DNA of 64,000 nt from Lysobacter gummosus (GTDB lineage Bacteria; Pseudomonadota; Gammaproteobacteria; Xanthomonadales; Xanthomonadaceae), in NCBI RefSeq assembly GCF_001442805.1, contig NZ_CP011131.1, forward strand, positions 1,798,001 to 1,862,000, in the 5' to 3' direction. Below the pieces are notes generated by a model, which was not told the origin of the DNA, made no database searches, and saw only the letters and a program-made list of their open reading frames with translations. A program made the translations under genes and the position numbers. Below, in pieces: positions 26,520 through 34,569 of the stretch. Positions within the stretch are counted from its first letter, which is position 1; every line of letters starts with the position of its first letter.

Positions 26520-27160
26520 AATCCAAGACATTCCTGCTGGAGCATCCGGTGGTGGCGATCCTGCGCGGCCTGACCCCGGAGCGCGCGCTGGCGGTGGGCG
26601 ATGCGCTCTATCAGGCCGGCGTGCGGGTGATGGAAGTGCCTCTGAATTCGCCCGACGCGTTGCTCAGCATCCGTCTGCTGGCCGCGCATTTTCGCGAGCG
26701 CGCCCTGATCGGCGCGGGGACCGTGCTGGATGTCCGCCAAGTGGTCGCGGTGGCCGAGGCCGGTGGCGGCTTGATCGTGTCGCCCAACGCCGATGAAGCC
26801 GTGATCGACATCAGTCGCCGCAGCGACCAGTTGTCGGTGCCTGGAGTGTGCTCGCCGACCGAGGCGTTCCAGGCGCTGCGCGCCGGTGCCGACGCATTGA
26901 AGTTGTTTCCCGCCGAAGTGTGGGGAGCGCACGGATTGCGCGCGCTGCGCGCGGTGTTGCCGCCGGATATCGCGATATTCGCCGTCGGCGGAGTGACGTT
27001 GGCGAACCTGCGCGACTGGCGATTGGCCGGCGCCAACGGCGTGGGCATCGGCTCTTCGCTGTTCAAGCCAGGGATGAGCGACGCGCAGATATCGCGAGCG
27101 GCGCGCGATTTCGTCGAGGGCTGGAGCGAAGCGGCGCGGGTACCCGCCGTCGCCGGCTGA
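26516..27160 (+). CDS. dgoA: 2-dehydro-3-deoxy-6-phosphogalactonate aldolase
   Basis: 214 aa. Cleaves KDPGal to pyruvate and D-glyceraldehyde 3-phosphate, the last step of the De Ley-Doudoroff route. Class I aldolase of the KDPG family: VVAILRGLTPERALAVG, MEVPLNSPDALLSI (Glu), LIGAGTVLDVRQV, LIVSPNADEAVI, DALKLFPAEVWG (Schiff-base Lys in LKLFP) and FAVGGVTLANLRDW. ATG at 26516 lies inside the dgoK stop. Last gene of the plus-strand operon; a 73-bp gap separates it from an unrelated gene. Confidence 0.95.
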   Translation: MKSKTFLLEHPVVAILRGLTPERALAVGDALYQAGVRVMEVPLNSPDALLSIRLLAAHFRERALIGAGTVLDVRQVVAVAEAGGGLIVSPNADEAVIDISRRSDQLSVPGVCSPTEAFQALRAGADALKLFPAEVWGAHGLRALRAVLPPDIAIFAVGGVTLANLRDWRLAGANGVGIGSSLFKPGMSDAQISRAARDFVEGWSEAARVPAVAG

Positions 27161-27233
27161 GCTTCGCCGACACCTCGCTTACGCCCCGTCTGCGGCGATA
27201 ATGGGCGCTGGGACGATCGGGGCGAGGGACGCG

Positions 27234-28235
27234 ATGAAGACGGGCAAGGCGGTAATGATGTCGATCGCGCTGGTGACGGCGGGTCTGGCCGCGATCGGCG
27301 GCGTCGGGTATGTGCTGGTTCGCAAGCTGGATGAGCCGCCGCGGGCCGAAGCGCAGTCGCCCGCGGCGGAAGTCGAGCGGCCCCAGTCCGGGAACTGTTC
27401 CGCGCACGATGAAAACGCCAAGGCCAAGGCGATCCTGGCGCCGGTCGCCGACGCTCTGCAGCGCAGCGAACGTCCCGTCGCGCATATCGCTCTGGCAGAG
27501 CTCAAGAACGACGACGTCCACCTGAGCAAGGTCGGCGGGCGCGCCTATTGGGCCGCCGGCCGCGACTACCCGCGCGATGCCAAGGGCCAGCCGATGTTCC
27601 TGCTGGCGCAGATCGATCTGAGCCAGCCGCCGAAGCGGGCCGACTATCCGCAACGCGGACTGCTGCAGTTCTTCATCTCCGGCGACGACTTCTACGGCGC
27701 CAATCTCGACGACGCCCACGGCAGCGATCGCATGCAGGCGCTGGCGCAGCAGAAAGGTTTTCGCGTGGTGTATTGGCCCGACGCCTCGGCGCCGGCGATC
27801 GCGCCGCCGCCGGCGTTGGCCGGCAAGGATTCGCTGCCGTTCGATCCGGCCAAGCCGCGGCGGATGGTTTTTCGCGCCGATCACGAAGCTATCGGCCTCA
27901 ACGACGCCGGCTTGAATAAGACGCTCGGCAGCGACGTGGACAGCGTGATCGAACGCTACGCCGCGCAACACCCGGACGATCGCACGTCCGATGAGGATCT
28001 GCACGACGCCGTCGCCGACTATCTGGAACGTACCGGCAGCAAGCTGGGCGGTTACCCCGATTTCACCCAGCAAGATCCGCGCGAGGCCTCGGACCGGCGC
28101 GTGCTGCTGCTGCAGCTCGACAGCGACGAGGAGATGATGTGGGGCGATTCGGGCATCGCGAATTTCTTCATCGATCCCGACGATCTGGCCCGTGCCGATT
28201 TCAGCCGGGTGTCGTATCACTGGGATTGCTATTGA
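27234..28235 (+). CDS. DUF1963 (YwqG-like) protein with N-terminal membrane anchor
   Basis: 333 aa from the ATG at 27234. Residues 6-29 form a single hydrophobic segment (VMMSIALVTAGLAAIGGVGYV), after which a Glu/Ala/Pro-rich linker leads to the DUF1963 domain: KVGGRAYWAAGRDYPRD, PMFLLAQIDLSQPP, GLLQFFISGDD, LGGYPDFTQQDPRE, VLLLQLDSD and MMWGDSGIANFFIDPDDL. DUF1963 proteins usually lack a membrane segment; this one is probably anchored facing the periplasm. Function of the family is unknown. The stop overlaps the next ATG (TGATG). Confidence 0.85.
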   Translation: MKTGKAVMMSIALVTAGLAAIGGVGYVLVRKLDEPPRAEAQSPAAEVERPQSGNCSAHDENAKAKAILAPVADALQRSERPVAHIALAELKNDDVHLSKVGGRAYWAAGRDYPRDAKGQPMFLLAQIDLSQPPKRADYPQRGLLQFFISGDDFYGANLDDAHGSDRMQALAQQKGFRVVYWPDASAPAIAPPPALAGKDSLPFDPAKPRRMVFRADHEAIGLNDAGLNKTLGSDVDSVIERYAAQHPDDRTSDEDLHDAVADYLERTGSKLGGYPDFTQQDPREASDRRVLLLQLDSDEEMMWGDSGIANFFIDPDDLARADFSRVSYHWDCY

Positions 28236-28714
28236 TGCATTTGCGCGCTTACACCCCGGCCGATCGCGAGGCCTGCCTGAACTTGTTCGCCAGCAACGTG
28301 CCGGACTATTTCGCCCAGATCGAACGCGCGGATTTCGAACACACGCTCGATTCGATTCCCGATTACCTGGTGTTGGAGTTGGAAGGCGAGGGCATCGTCG
28401 CCTGCGGCGGTTACGCGGCCGGGCGTCCCGATCCGGCCAGCGATCCCGATCCGAACGCCGGCGTGGCCGTGTTGTGCTGGGGCATGGTGCGCCGCGATCT
28501 GCATCGCCGCGGCCTGGGCGAGCGCTTGTTGAGCGAGCGCCTGCGCCGGATCGACGCCGATCCCGCGTTCGCCTCGGTGCGGATCGAAACCTCCACCTTC
28601 AGCCGCGATTTCTTCGCCCGCCACGGCTTTGTCGTCACCCGCGAAGAGGCCGACGGTTTCGCGCCGGGTTACGACCTGGTGGAAATGCGCCGGCCGGTGC
28701 CGTGGCCGCGCTGA
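28235..28714 (+). CDS. GNAT family N-acetyltransferase
   Basis: 159 aa starting inside the stop of the DUF1963 gene. LRAYTPADREACLNLF at the N-terminus, LVLELEGEGIVACGGYA, then the acetyl-CoA signature LCWGMVRRDLHRRGLGERLLSE (R-R-x-G-L-G) and SVRIETSTFSRDFFARHGF. Canonical stand-alone GNAT; substrate unknown. Coupled translation with the anchored DUF1963 protein implies the two are made together. Confidence 0.88.
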   Translation: MHLRAYTPADREACLNLFASNVPDYFAQIERADFEHTLDSIPDYLVLELEGEGIVACGGYAAGRPDPASDPDPNAGVAVLCWGMVRRDLHRRGLGERLLSERLRRIDADPAFASVRIETSTFSRDFFARHGFVVTREEADGFAPGYDLVEMRRPVPWPR

Positions 28715-28838
28715 GCGGCGACGAAGATGGCGGCGCCGGAGTCGGCGCAAGCGGGCATCGCGGCGTCCTTCCCGATAGCTTCGTTATCGCTCAGCGCCCG
28801 GAGAGCCGTGGCCCTCCGGACGCGGACGATCAAAGAGA

Positions 28839-29033
28839 TCAGGGCAACACGCAACCGCAGCGGCGATAGCACTGGATATAGGCCAGTTCGCAACCCGAGC
28901 CGGTGCAGGTGTCGTGAGCGCGCTCGCAACCCAGCCGGCAGGTGTTGTTGCAGGCGGCGACCGCGCTGGTGGCCAGGCCGATACCGAAGGCGAAGGCGCA
29001 TACGGCAAGAATGGCGACTTTCTTCCTTAGCAT
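28839..29033 (-). CDS. Short exported cysteine-rich peptide
   Basis: 64 aa from the ATG 29031-29033, preceded by gagaggga. Signal peptide KKVAILAVCAFAFGIGLATSAVA, then a 37-residue mature part with eight cysteines spaced C-x3-C-x3-C-x6-C-x4-C-x6-C-x3-C-x-C to near the end (NNTCRLGCERAHDTC, GCELAYIQCYRRCGCVLP). The even count and regular spacing suggest four disulfides or a metal site. Not recognised. It stands alone between a GNAT gene and rlmJ; the flanking 292-bp gap to 29325 shows nothing else. Confidence 0.7.
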   Translation of the reverse strand: MLRKKVAILAVCAFAFGIGLATSAVAACNNTCRLGCERAHDTCTGSGCELAYIQCYRRCGCVLP

Positions 29034-29325
29034 GACGAATTCCCTCTCCACGCCCATCATTGGGCGCAGCCGTGATACGCCCGGGCCGGCGTGGCTCGCA
29101 AGCCGGCGCGAGCGGAACTGTGACTTCGAGGTGAGGGTTTCGCCACCGCAATGAGCGCGGCGCGGGGCAGGGTAAGCGACGGCGCGCGCGCCAGAATCGA
29201 AGTCGCCGGCGGCGCGGCCATCGCCGGCAAACGCAATCGGCGATGGCGTTCGCCGGGCGCGCGGCGGCCTTATCGTTGCAGTGCAGCGCGAAATCGCGGC
29301 GCCGCGCGCGGCCCGGCGCCCGGGC

Positions 29326-30186
29326 TCAGTCGGCCTGCTTGAGCCAAGTGACCGCGGAGCCGGCGTCGGCGGTTTCGCCCAGCGTGCGCGCCAGCACCGG
29401 CAGCGCCTCGCTGAGGACGCGGTCGAACTGCCACGGCGGATTGAGCACCAGCAGGCCGCTGCCGTTCATGCGCAACGGCGAATCGTCGGCGCGCACCAGC
29501 AGTTCGGCGGTGAGGATGGATTTGGCCGGCAAGGTCGCGGCGCGGCGGTAGAACGGCTGCAGCGCGCGCCGGCGCTTGATCGGATACCACAGCACGTAGC
29601 TGCCCTGCGGCCAGCGCGCCTGCGCCTCGCGCAGCGCGCCCAGGGCGGTGTCGAATTCTTCCAGTTGCGCTTCGAACGGCGGATCGATCAGGACCAGTCC
29701 GCGGTTGTAGCGGGTGGCGCCGAACTTGGGCGGCAGCAGCGCTTTCATCGCCGCGTAGCCGTCGCGCTGGTGCACGGCGATGCGCGCATCGCGCTCGAAA
29801 TTGTGCTTGAGCTGCTCGGCTTCCTCCGGCTGCAGCTCGCAGGCGGCGATGCGGTCGTCGGCGCGCAGGGCGTGGCTCAGCAGCCAGGGCGAGCCCGGAT
29901 AGGCCGAGGGGCCGTGTTCGGTGCGGCAGGCGCGCACCGCGGCCAGATAGCGGCCGATCGCCGGCTGCTTGGGCGCTTCGGCCAGCAGGCGGCCGATGCC
30001 GCCCTCGGCCTCGCCGGTGCGCAGCGCCGAGTTGCCGTCCAGCGGATACAGCCCGCGGCCGGCATGGGTGTCGAGCGCGAACAACGGCGCCGGCTTGGCG
30101 GTCAGCGCGTCGCACAAGGCCAGCAAGGCGACGTGCTTGAGCACATCGGCGTGGTTGCCGGCGTGGAAGGCGTGGCGGTAGTTCAT
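29326..30186 (-). CDS. rlmJ: 23S rRNA (adenine-2030-N6)-methyltransferase RlmJ
   Basis: 286 aa from the ATG 30184-30186; longer frames upstream run through repeat DNA. Begins with the diagnostic NYRHAFHAGNHADVLKHVAL, has LFALDTHAGRGLY (SAM), ACELQPEEAEQLKHNF and the N6-adenine motif VLIDPPFEAQLEEFDTAL (DPPF). Modifies A2030 of 23S rRNA. Divergent from creB. Confidence 0.97.
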   Translation of the reverse strand: MNYRHAFHAGNHADVLKHVALLALCDALTAKPAPLFALDTHAGRGLYPLDGNSALRTGEAEGGIGRLLAEAPKQPAIGRYLAAVRACRTEHGPSAYPGSPWLLSHALRADDRIAACELQPEEAEQLKHNFERDARIAVHQRDGYAAMKALLPPKFGATRYNRGLVLIDPPFEAQLEEFDTALGALREAQARWPQGSYVLWYPIKRRRALQPFYRRAATLPAKSILTAELLVRADDSPLRMNGSGLLVLNPPWQFDRVLSEALPVLARTLGETADAGSAVTWLKQAD

Positions 30187-30375
30187 GGGCGACGGGATTC
30201 GGGATGGGGGGATTCGGGATTCGCCAAAGCGGGGCGAGGCGAGCGGCGCATTATGCGGGCGGTTCGGGGCAATGCCGGCGCCGGCGCGGAAATTCGGGAT
30301 TTCCCAGCCTACCCCCATAATGGCCGCGCACCGCGCTTTTGCGAATCCCCGATCCCGAATCCCCAATCCCGGCCC
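30187..30375. repeat. rlmJ/creB intergenic region with inverted heptamer tracts
   Basis: Next to rlmJ the plus strand reads gattcgggat-type heptamers (30195-30225); next to creB it reads cgaatccccgatcccgaatc (about 30342-30361). The tracts are complementary and face each other across about 110 bp. They use the same CCGAATC/CCGATTC unit as the long array at 63353-63485. Both divergent promoters must lie in or between these tracts. Confidence 0.75.
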
Positions 30376-30377
30376 TA

Positions 30378-31049
30378 ATGCGCATCCTCCTGGTAGAAGA
30401 CGAATCCGCCATCGCCGACACCGTGCTCTACGCGCTGCGCGCGGAGGGGTTCGAGGCCGTGCACTGCCTGACCGGCGGCGAGGCGCTGCGCGAGGCCCAG
30501 CGCACCGCCTTCGATCTGGCCGTGCTCGATATCGGCCTGCCCGATATCGGCGGCTTCGCCCTGTGCCGCGAATTGCGTCGCGGGCGCGATCTGCCGGTGA
30601 TCTTCCTGACCGCGCAGAACGCCGAGGCCGACCGCATCCTGGGCCTGGAGATCGGCGCCGACGACTACGTCACCAAGCCGTTTTCGCCGCGCGAGCTGGC
30701 CACGCGCGTGCGCGTGGTGCTGCGCCGGGCCGGCGCCGGCAGCGCCCCGATCGAGCCGGAAGCCGGCTTCGTCCACGACACCGAAGGCAAGCGCATCCGC
30801 TTCCGCGGCCAGGCGTTGGATCTGACCCGCTACGAATACGGCCTGCTGGCCGCGCTGCTGCAGCGCCCCGGCGCGGTGCTGTCGCGCGCGCAGCTGATGG
30901 ACCGGGTCTGGGGCGACGCGCTCGACAGCGGCGACCGCACCGTCGATACCCACATCAAGACCTTGCGCGCCAAGCTGCGCGAAGTCGCCGCCGACAGCGA
31001 CCCGATCCGCACCCATCGCGGCCTGGGCTACTCGCTGGAACACGACTGA
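30378..31049 (+). CDS. creB: Two-component response regulator CreB
   Basis: 223 aa, OmpR class. Receiver: RILLVEDESAIADT (acidic pocket), phospho-Asp in LAVLDIGLPDIGG, Thr in VIFLTAQNAE, Lys in YVTKPFSPREL. The C-terminal winged helix contains LDLTRYEYGLLAALLQRPGAVLSRAQLMDRVWG and VDTHIKTLRAKL. CreB binds TTCAC-N6-TTCAC tags; a perfect one precedes creD here. creC begins 7 bases downstream. The start ATG at 30378 is chosen because the upstream in-frame codons belong to the repeat tract. Confidence 0.95.
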   Translation: MRILLVEDESAIADTVLYALRAEGFEAVHCLTGGEALREAQRTAFDLAVLDIGLPDIGGFALCRELRRGRDLPVIFLTAQNAEADRILGLEIGADDYVTKPFSPRELATRVRVVLRRAGAGSAPIEPEAGFVHDTEGKRIRFRGQALDLTRYEYGLLAALLQRPGAVLSRAQLMDRVWGDALDSGDRTVDTHIKTLRAKLREVAADSDPIRTHRGLGYSLEHD

Positions 31050-31056
31050 GCCGCGC

Positions 31057-32499
31057 ATGCGCATCGGCCTGCGGATCTTCCTGGGGTATTTCCTGATCGT
31101 CGCGCTCGCAGCGACCTTGCTGGCGCGGGTGTTCGTGGCCGAGGTCAAGCCCGGCGTGCGCCAGGCGATGGAAGACACCCTGGTCGATACCGCCAACATC
31201 CTGGCCGAACTGGCTTCGGACGATTTCCTCGCCGGCCGCATCAACGACGGCGACTTCGCCAAGCGCGCGCGCGCGCTGGCTTCGCGCGAGGTCAGCGCGG
31301 CGATCTGGGGGTTCCGCAAGCCGGCGGCGAGCTATCGCGTCTACGTCACCGACGCGCGCGGCATCGTCGTGTTCGACAGCACCGGCCAGGATGTGGGCAG
31401 CGATTATTCGCGCTGGAACGACGTCTATCTGACCTTGCGCGGCCGCTACGGCGCGCGCTCCAGCCCGGGCGAGGGCGGCGATCCGGACGACACGGTGATG
31501 CACGTGGCCGCGCCGATCCGCGACGACAGCGGCCGCATCGTCGGCGTGTTGAGCGTGGCCAAGCCCAATCGCGCGATCGCGCCGTTCATCGCCCGCAGCC
31601 AGTCGGTGGTGACGCGCTGGGGCTTCGTGCTGATGGGCGCGGCCTTGCTGATCGGTGTGGGCGTGTCGTGGTGGTTGTCGCGCCAGATCGGCCTGCTGCG
31701 GCGTTACGCCCATGCCGTCACCGCCGGCGGGCGCGCCGCGCCGCCGCGCGCGGCCGGCGAATTCGGCGAACTCGGGCGCGCGCTGGAAACCATGCGTTCG
31801 CGCCTGGAAGGCAAGCAGTACGTCGAGCAGTACGTGCACACGCTGACCCACGAAATGAAGAGCCCGCTCGCGGCGATCCGCGGCAGCGCCGAGCTGCTGG
31901 AATCGCCGCCCGGCGAAGGCGGCATGTCCGACGCCGACCGCGCGCGCTTCGCCGGCAGCATTCGCGGCCAGGCCGAACGGCTGGCGCAGATGATCGACAA
32001 ATTGCTGGCACTGGCGGCGGTGGAGCATCGTCAGAGCCTGGACAGACCCGAGCCGGTGGCGCTGGCGGCGATCGCGCAGGAAGCGGCCGAGCAATGTGCG
32101 CAGCGTCTGGATCGGTCCGGGGCCAAGTTGTTGCTGGATCTGGAACCGAATCTGGCGCCGGTCAGCGGCGATGCGTTCCTGCTGCGGCAAGCCCTGATCA
32201 ACCTGATCGACAACGCCGCGGATTTTTCCCCGGCCGGCGGCGAGATCGTGCTGCGCCTGCGTCGCGACGGCGACACGCAACGCATCGAAGTCAGCGACCG
32301 CGGCCCGGGCGTGCCGGACTACGCGGTCGGCCGCGTGTTCGAACGGTTCTATTCGCTGCCGCGTCCGGCCGGCGGCAGCCGCAGCAGCGGCCTGGGGTTG
32401 TGCTTCGTCGCCGAAGTCGCGTCCTTGCACGGCGGCGGCGCGGAGCTGGTCAATCGCGATGAGGGCGGCGCGCGCGCGAGTCTGTCCGTGCCGGGCTGA
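31057..32499 (+). CDS. creC: Sensor histidine kinase CreC
   Basis: 480 aa. Opens GLRIFLGYFLIVALAATLLARVFVAEVKPG, very close to E. coli CreC; the periplasmic loop holds YRVYVTDARGIVVFDS, DYSRWNDVYLTLRGRYGARS and GVLSVAKPN. TM2 near residues 185-207, HAMP-like region, H-box VHTLTHEMKSPLAAIRG, N-box LINLIDNAADFSP, and SRSSGLGLCFVAEVA (G2). Membrane-bound sensor; the signal in E. coli relates to fermentable carbon and minimal medium, in other species also to beta-lactam stress. It forms an operon with creB; creD, its usual companion, lies 4 kb on. Confidence 0.95.
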   Translation: MRIGLRIFLGYFLIVALAATLLARVFVAEVKPGVRQAMEDTLVDTANILAELASDDFLAGRINDGDFAKRARALASREVSAAIWGFRKPAASYRVYVTDARGIVVFDSTGQDVGSDYSRWNDVYLTLRGRYGARSSPGEGGDPDDTVMHVAAPIRDDSGRIVGVLSVAKPNRAIAPFIARSQSVVTRWGFVLMGAALLIGVGVSWWLSRQIGLLRRYAHAVTAGGRAAPPRAAGEFGELGRALETMRSRLEGKQYVEQYVHTLTHEMKSPLAAIRGSAELLESPPGEGGMSDADRARFAGSIRGQAERLAQMIDKLLALAAVEHRQSLDRPEPVALAAIAQEAAEQCAQRLDRSGAKLLLDLEPNLAPVSGDAFLLRQALINLIDNAADFSPAGGEIVLRLRRDGDTQRIEVSDRGPGVPDYAVGRVFERFYSLPRPAGGSRSSGLGLCFVAEVASLHGGGAELVNRDEGGARASLSVPG

Positions 32500-32515
32500 G
32501 CGCCACGGCGCAGGG

Positions 32516-34537
32516 CTACAACACCGTATCGTCCTGCCCGGGCAGTCCCTGGCGCTTGGCCTTGCGCTGCGCCATGCCGAATTTCAGCCGGCTCCAGAAC
32601 GAATCGCCTTCGACGAACTCGCGCACGCGGGCCACGTACTCGTTGTCCGGATCGATATGCCGCGCGGCCTCGACCCAGCGCACCGCCTCGTCAAAGCGAT
32701 ACCCGGCCAGCGTCTTGTCGCCATACCACCACGCCAGCGAAATCATCGAGTTGATTCGGCCGGCCTCGGCGAACTTCAGCACCTGCGGCAGCGCGCGCCG
32801 GCGCGCGGACAGCGGCGGCCAGTCGCTGTGCAGCAGCGTGCCGTACAGGTCCTTGACGGTTTCCAGCTGCCCTTCGGTGAACTCGGTGTAGTCGTCCTGC
32901 AAGACTTCTTCCGTCCTGGCCAAGGCCCGGTCCAGATAGTCCTGGGCCTGCGATGCCGCGGCGTCCACCTGCGCGGCGGCGATTTCGCCGTCGCGGATCG
33001 GAATCAGCGACAGCGAGGCGACGTTGAACATCGCCACTTCGTGATTATTGTCGGCGGCGAGGCGGAAGTACTCGATCGCCCGCGAGCGATCGGCGGCGAA
33101 ATGATTGCCGCAACAGAACTGCGCGGAGGCGTCGCCGAGTTCGGCGGCCTTGAGCCACATCGGCAGCAGCGCATCGGGCCCGAAAACTTCCTCCAGCGCG
33201 GCCATGGCGTTGAAGGGCGAGTCGCGCACGTTGCTGGGATCGGGCGTCATCTTCACCGCGCGTTCGAACCAGCCGTCGGCGACCTCCGGCCGCCGCGCGA
33301 CGCCGGCCCATCCGTTCAGGCACAGCAGGCCGTAGAGCGCGGCGCCGTGCGGCGTGACCAGGCGGTTGAGCTCGGCGATCTGCCCCAGCCACGGGCCTTT
33401 GTCGCCGCTGCCGCACCAGGTCGTGGTCGCGCGCATGATTTCCCATTCCTGGTACTCGTTGTGCGGCGCGCTCAGGGCGTAGTGCGCGCAGGCCGCATCG
33501 ATCCGGCCGGCTTTGGCTTCCAGATAGGCCAGGTACTTGTGCACGCGTCCGCGCAGGTTTTCGCGCAACGGACGCTCCAGCAGACGCTGGCCCAGGCGCA
33601 GGTGATGCTTGAGCACGCGCGGATCGTCGAGCATCGCGCTGTCATCGACTTCCAGCTCGTCGAACCAGGCGAAGAAACGCAGCGTGTTGCGGTCGTGCTC
33701 GTCGAAGTGCGCGCACAGGGGCGAGTCGGCGAAGGCGAGCATTTCCTCCCAGCTGCCGCCCCAGCGCGGCATGCGCATGGACACGTAGGCGACCGCCGCG
33801 TCCAGCGCCTGCGGGTCCATCGCCAGGGCGACGCGAAGCCAATACTGCAACGCGGCCGAATCGTCGTTGGACTGTGCGCGCCGCCAAGTCAGCGCCGGGC
33901 CGGTCAACACGTCGGCAAGGCGGTCGGGCAGGGCCTGGAGGTACTGCGCGCCGGCTTCGGCCGCGCCGGATCGCGCCAGGAGCTCGCCGATATCGTCGCT
34001 CGGCTTTCCGTGCGAGGGCAGCGATCGCGGCGCCTCGCCTTTGAGCAGCCAGCGTTTCCACCACTTCGGCTCGCCGATGGCGGCGACGGTGTAGAGGACG
34101 CTGGTGATGGCCGGCCACGCCGTTTGCTCTTGCGCCAGCATTCTGGCCAGCGCGCACAACAACGTGTCCTGCGCGGTGCGGGCGCAGGCCCACATCGCCG
34201 GAGTCACCTGATCGGCGGTCGAACTGCCGCGGTATTGCTCGAACCATGCGGCCCAATAGGCGACTTCCAGCAGAGCGGTGAAGCGGCTGTCGGGCCGCTG
34301 CGCCTGCCATTGGCGCAGTTGATCGAGCGCGGCGCGGCCGCTGCGCTGGGTGTAGGCGATGAATTCCCGGTAGCCGGTGGCGTAGTCGTGCTCGTCTTGT
34401 TCGTCGGGCTGGTCGCGCAGCGCGGTCAGCGCGCGCTCCAGATCGTCCCAGCGCTGATCGCGCATCCAGGTGTCGTAATCGATGGAGTCGCGTTCGACGA
34501 CGGCTTCGTTGACGGTCAGTGCGGCGATTTCGGCCAT
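32516..34537 (-). CDS. DUF4034-like / Sel1-type repeat protein
   Basis: 673 aa from the ATG 34535-34537 (caggaa 8 bases upstream). An alternative ATG at 34571-34573 overlaps the upstream gene's stop as ATGA, which would give a coupled start and 12 more residues. The N-terminal half is a helical region beginning VVERDSIDYDTWMRDQRWDDLERALTALRD, like DUF4034; the second half contains Sel1/TPR-like units (NAMAALEEVFGPDALLPMWLKAAELGDASAQFCCGNHF, SRAIEYFRLAADNNHEVAMFNVAS written here in short pieces). No signal peptide; cytosolic scaffold-like. Pairs with the PcfJ-like gene; function unknown. Confidence 0.75.
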   Translation of the reverse strand: MAEIAALTVNEAVVERDSIDYDTWMRDQRWDDLERALTALRDQPDEQDEHDYATGYREFIAYTQRSGRAALDQLRQWQAQRPDSRFTALLEVAYWAAWFEQYRGSSTADQVTPAMWACARTAQDTLLCALARMLAQEQTAWPAITSVLYTVAAIGEPKWWKRWLLKGEAPRSLPSHGKPSDDIGELLARSGAAEAGAQYLQALPDRLADVLTGPALTWRRAQSNDDSAALQYWLRVALAMDPQALDAAVAYVSMRMPRWGGSWEEMLAFADSPLCAHFDEHDRNTLRFFAWFDELEVDDSAMLDDPRVLKHHLRLGQRLLERPLRENLRGRVHKYLAYLEAKAGRIDAACAHYALSAPHNEYQEWEIMRATTTWCGSGDKGPWLGQIAELNRLVTPHGAALYGLLCLNGWAGVARRPEVADGWFERAVKMTPDPSNVRDSPFNAMAALEEVFGPDALLPMWLKAAELGDASAQFCCGNHFAADRSRAIEYFRLAADNNHEVAMFNVASLSLIPIRDGEIAAAQVDAAASQAQDYLDRALARTEEVLQDDYTEFTEGQLETVKDLYGTLLHSDWPPLSARRRALPQVLKFAEAGRINSMISLAWWYGDKTLAGYRFDEAVRWVEAARHIDPDNEYVARVREFVEGDSFWSRLKFGMAQRKAKRQGLPGQDDTVL

Positions 34538-34569
34538 GGGCGATTCCTGAGCAGATGAGTAGGCCGCCG

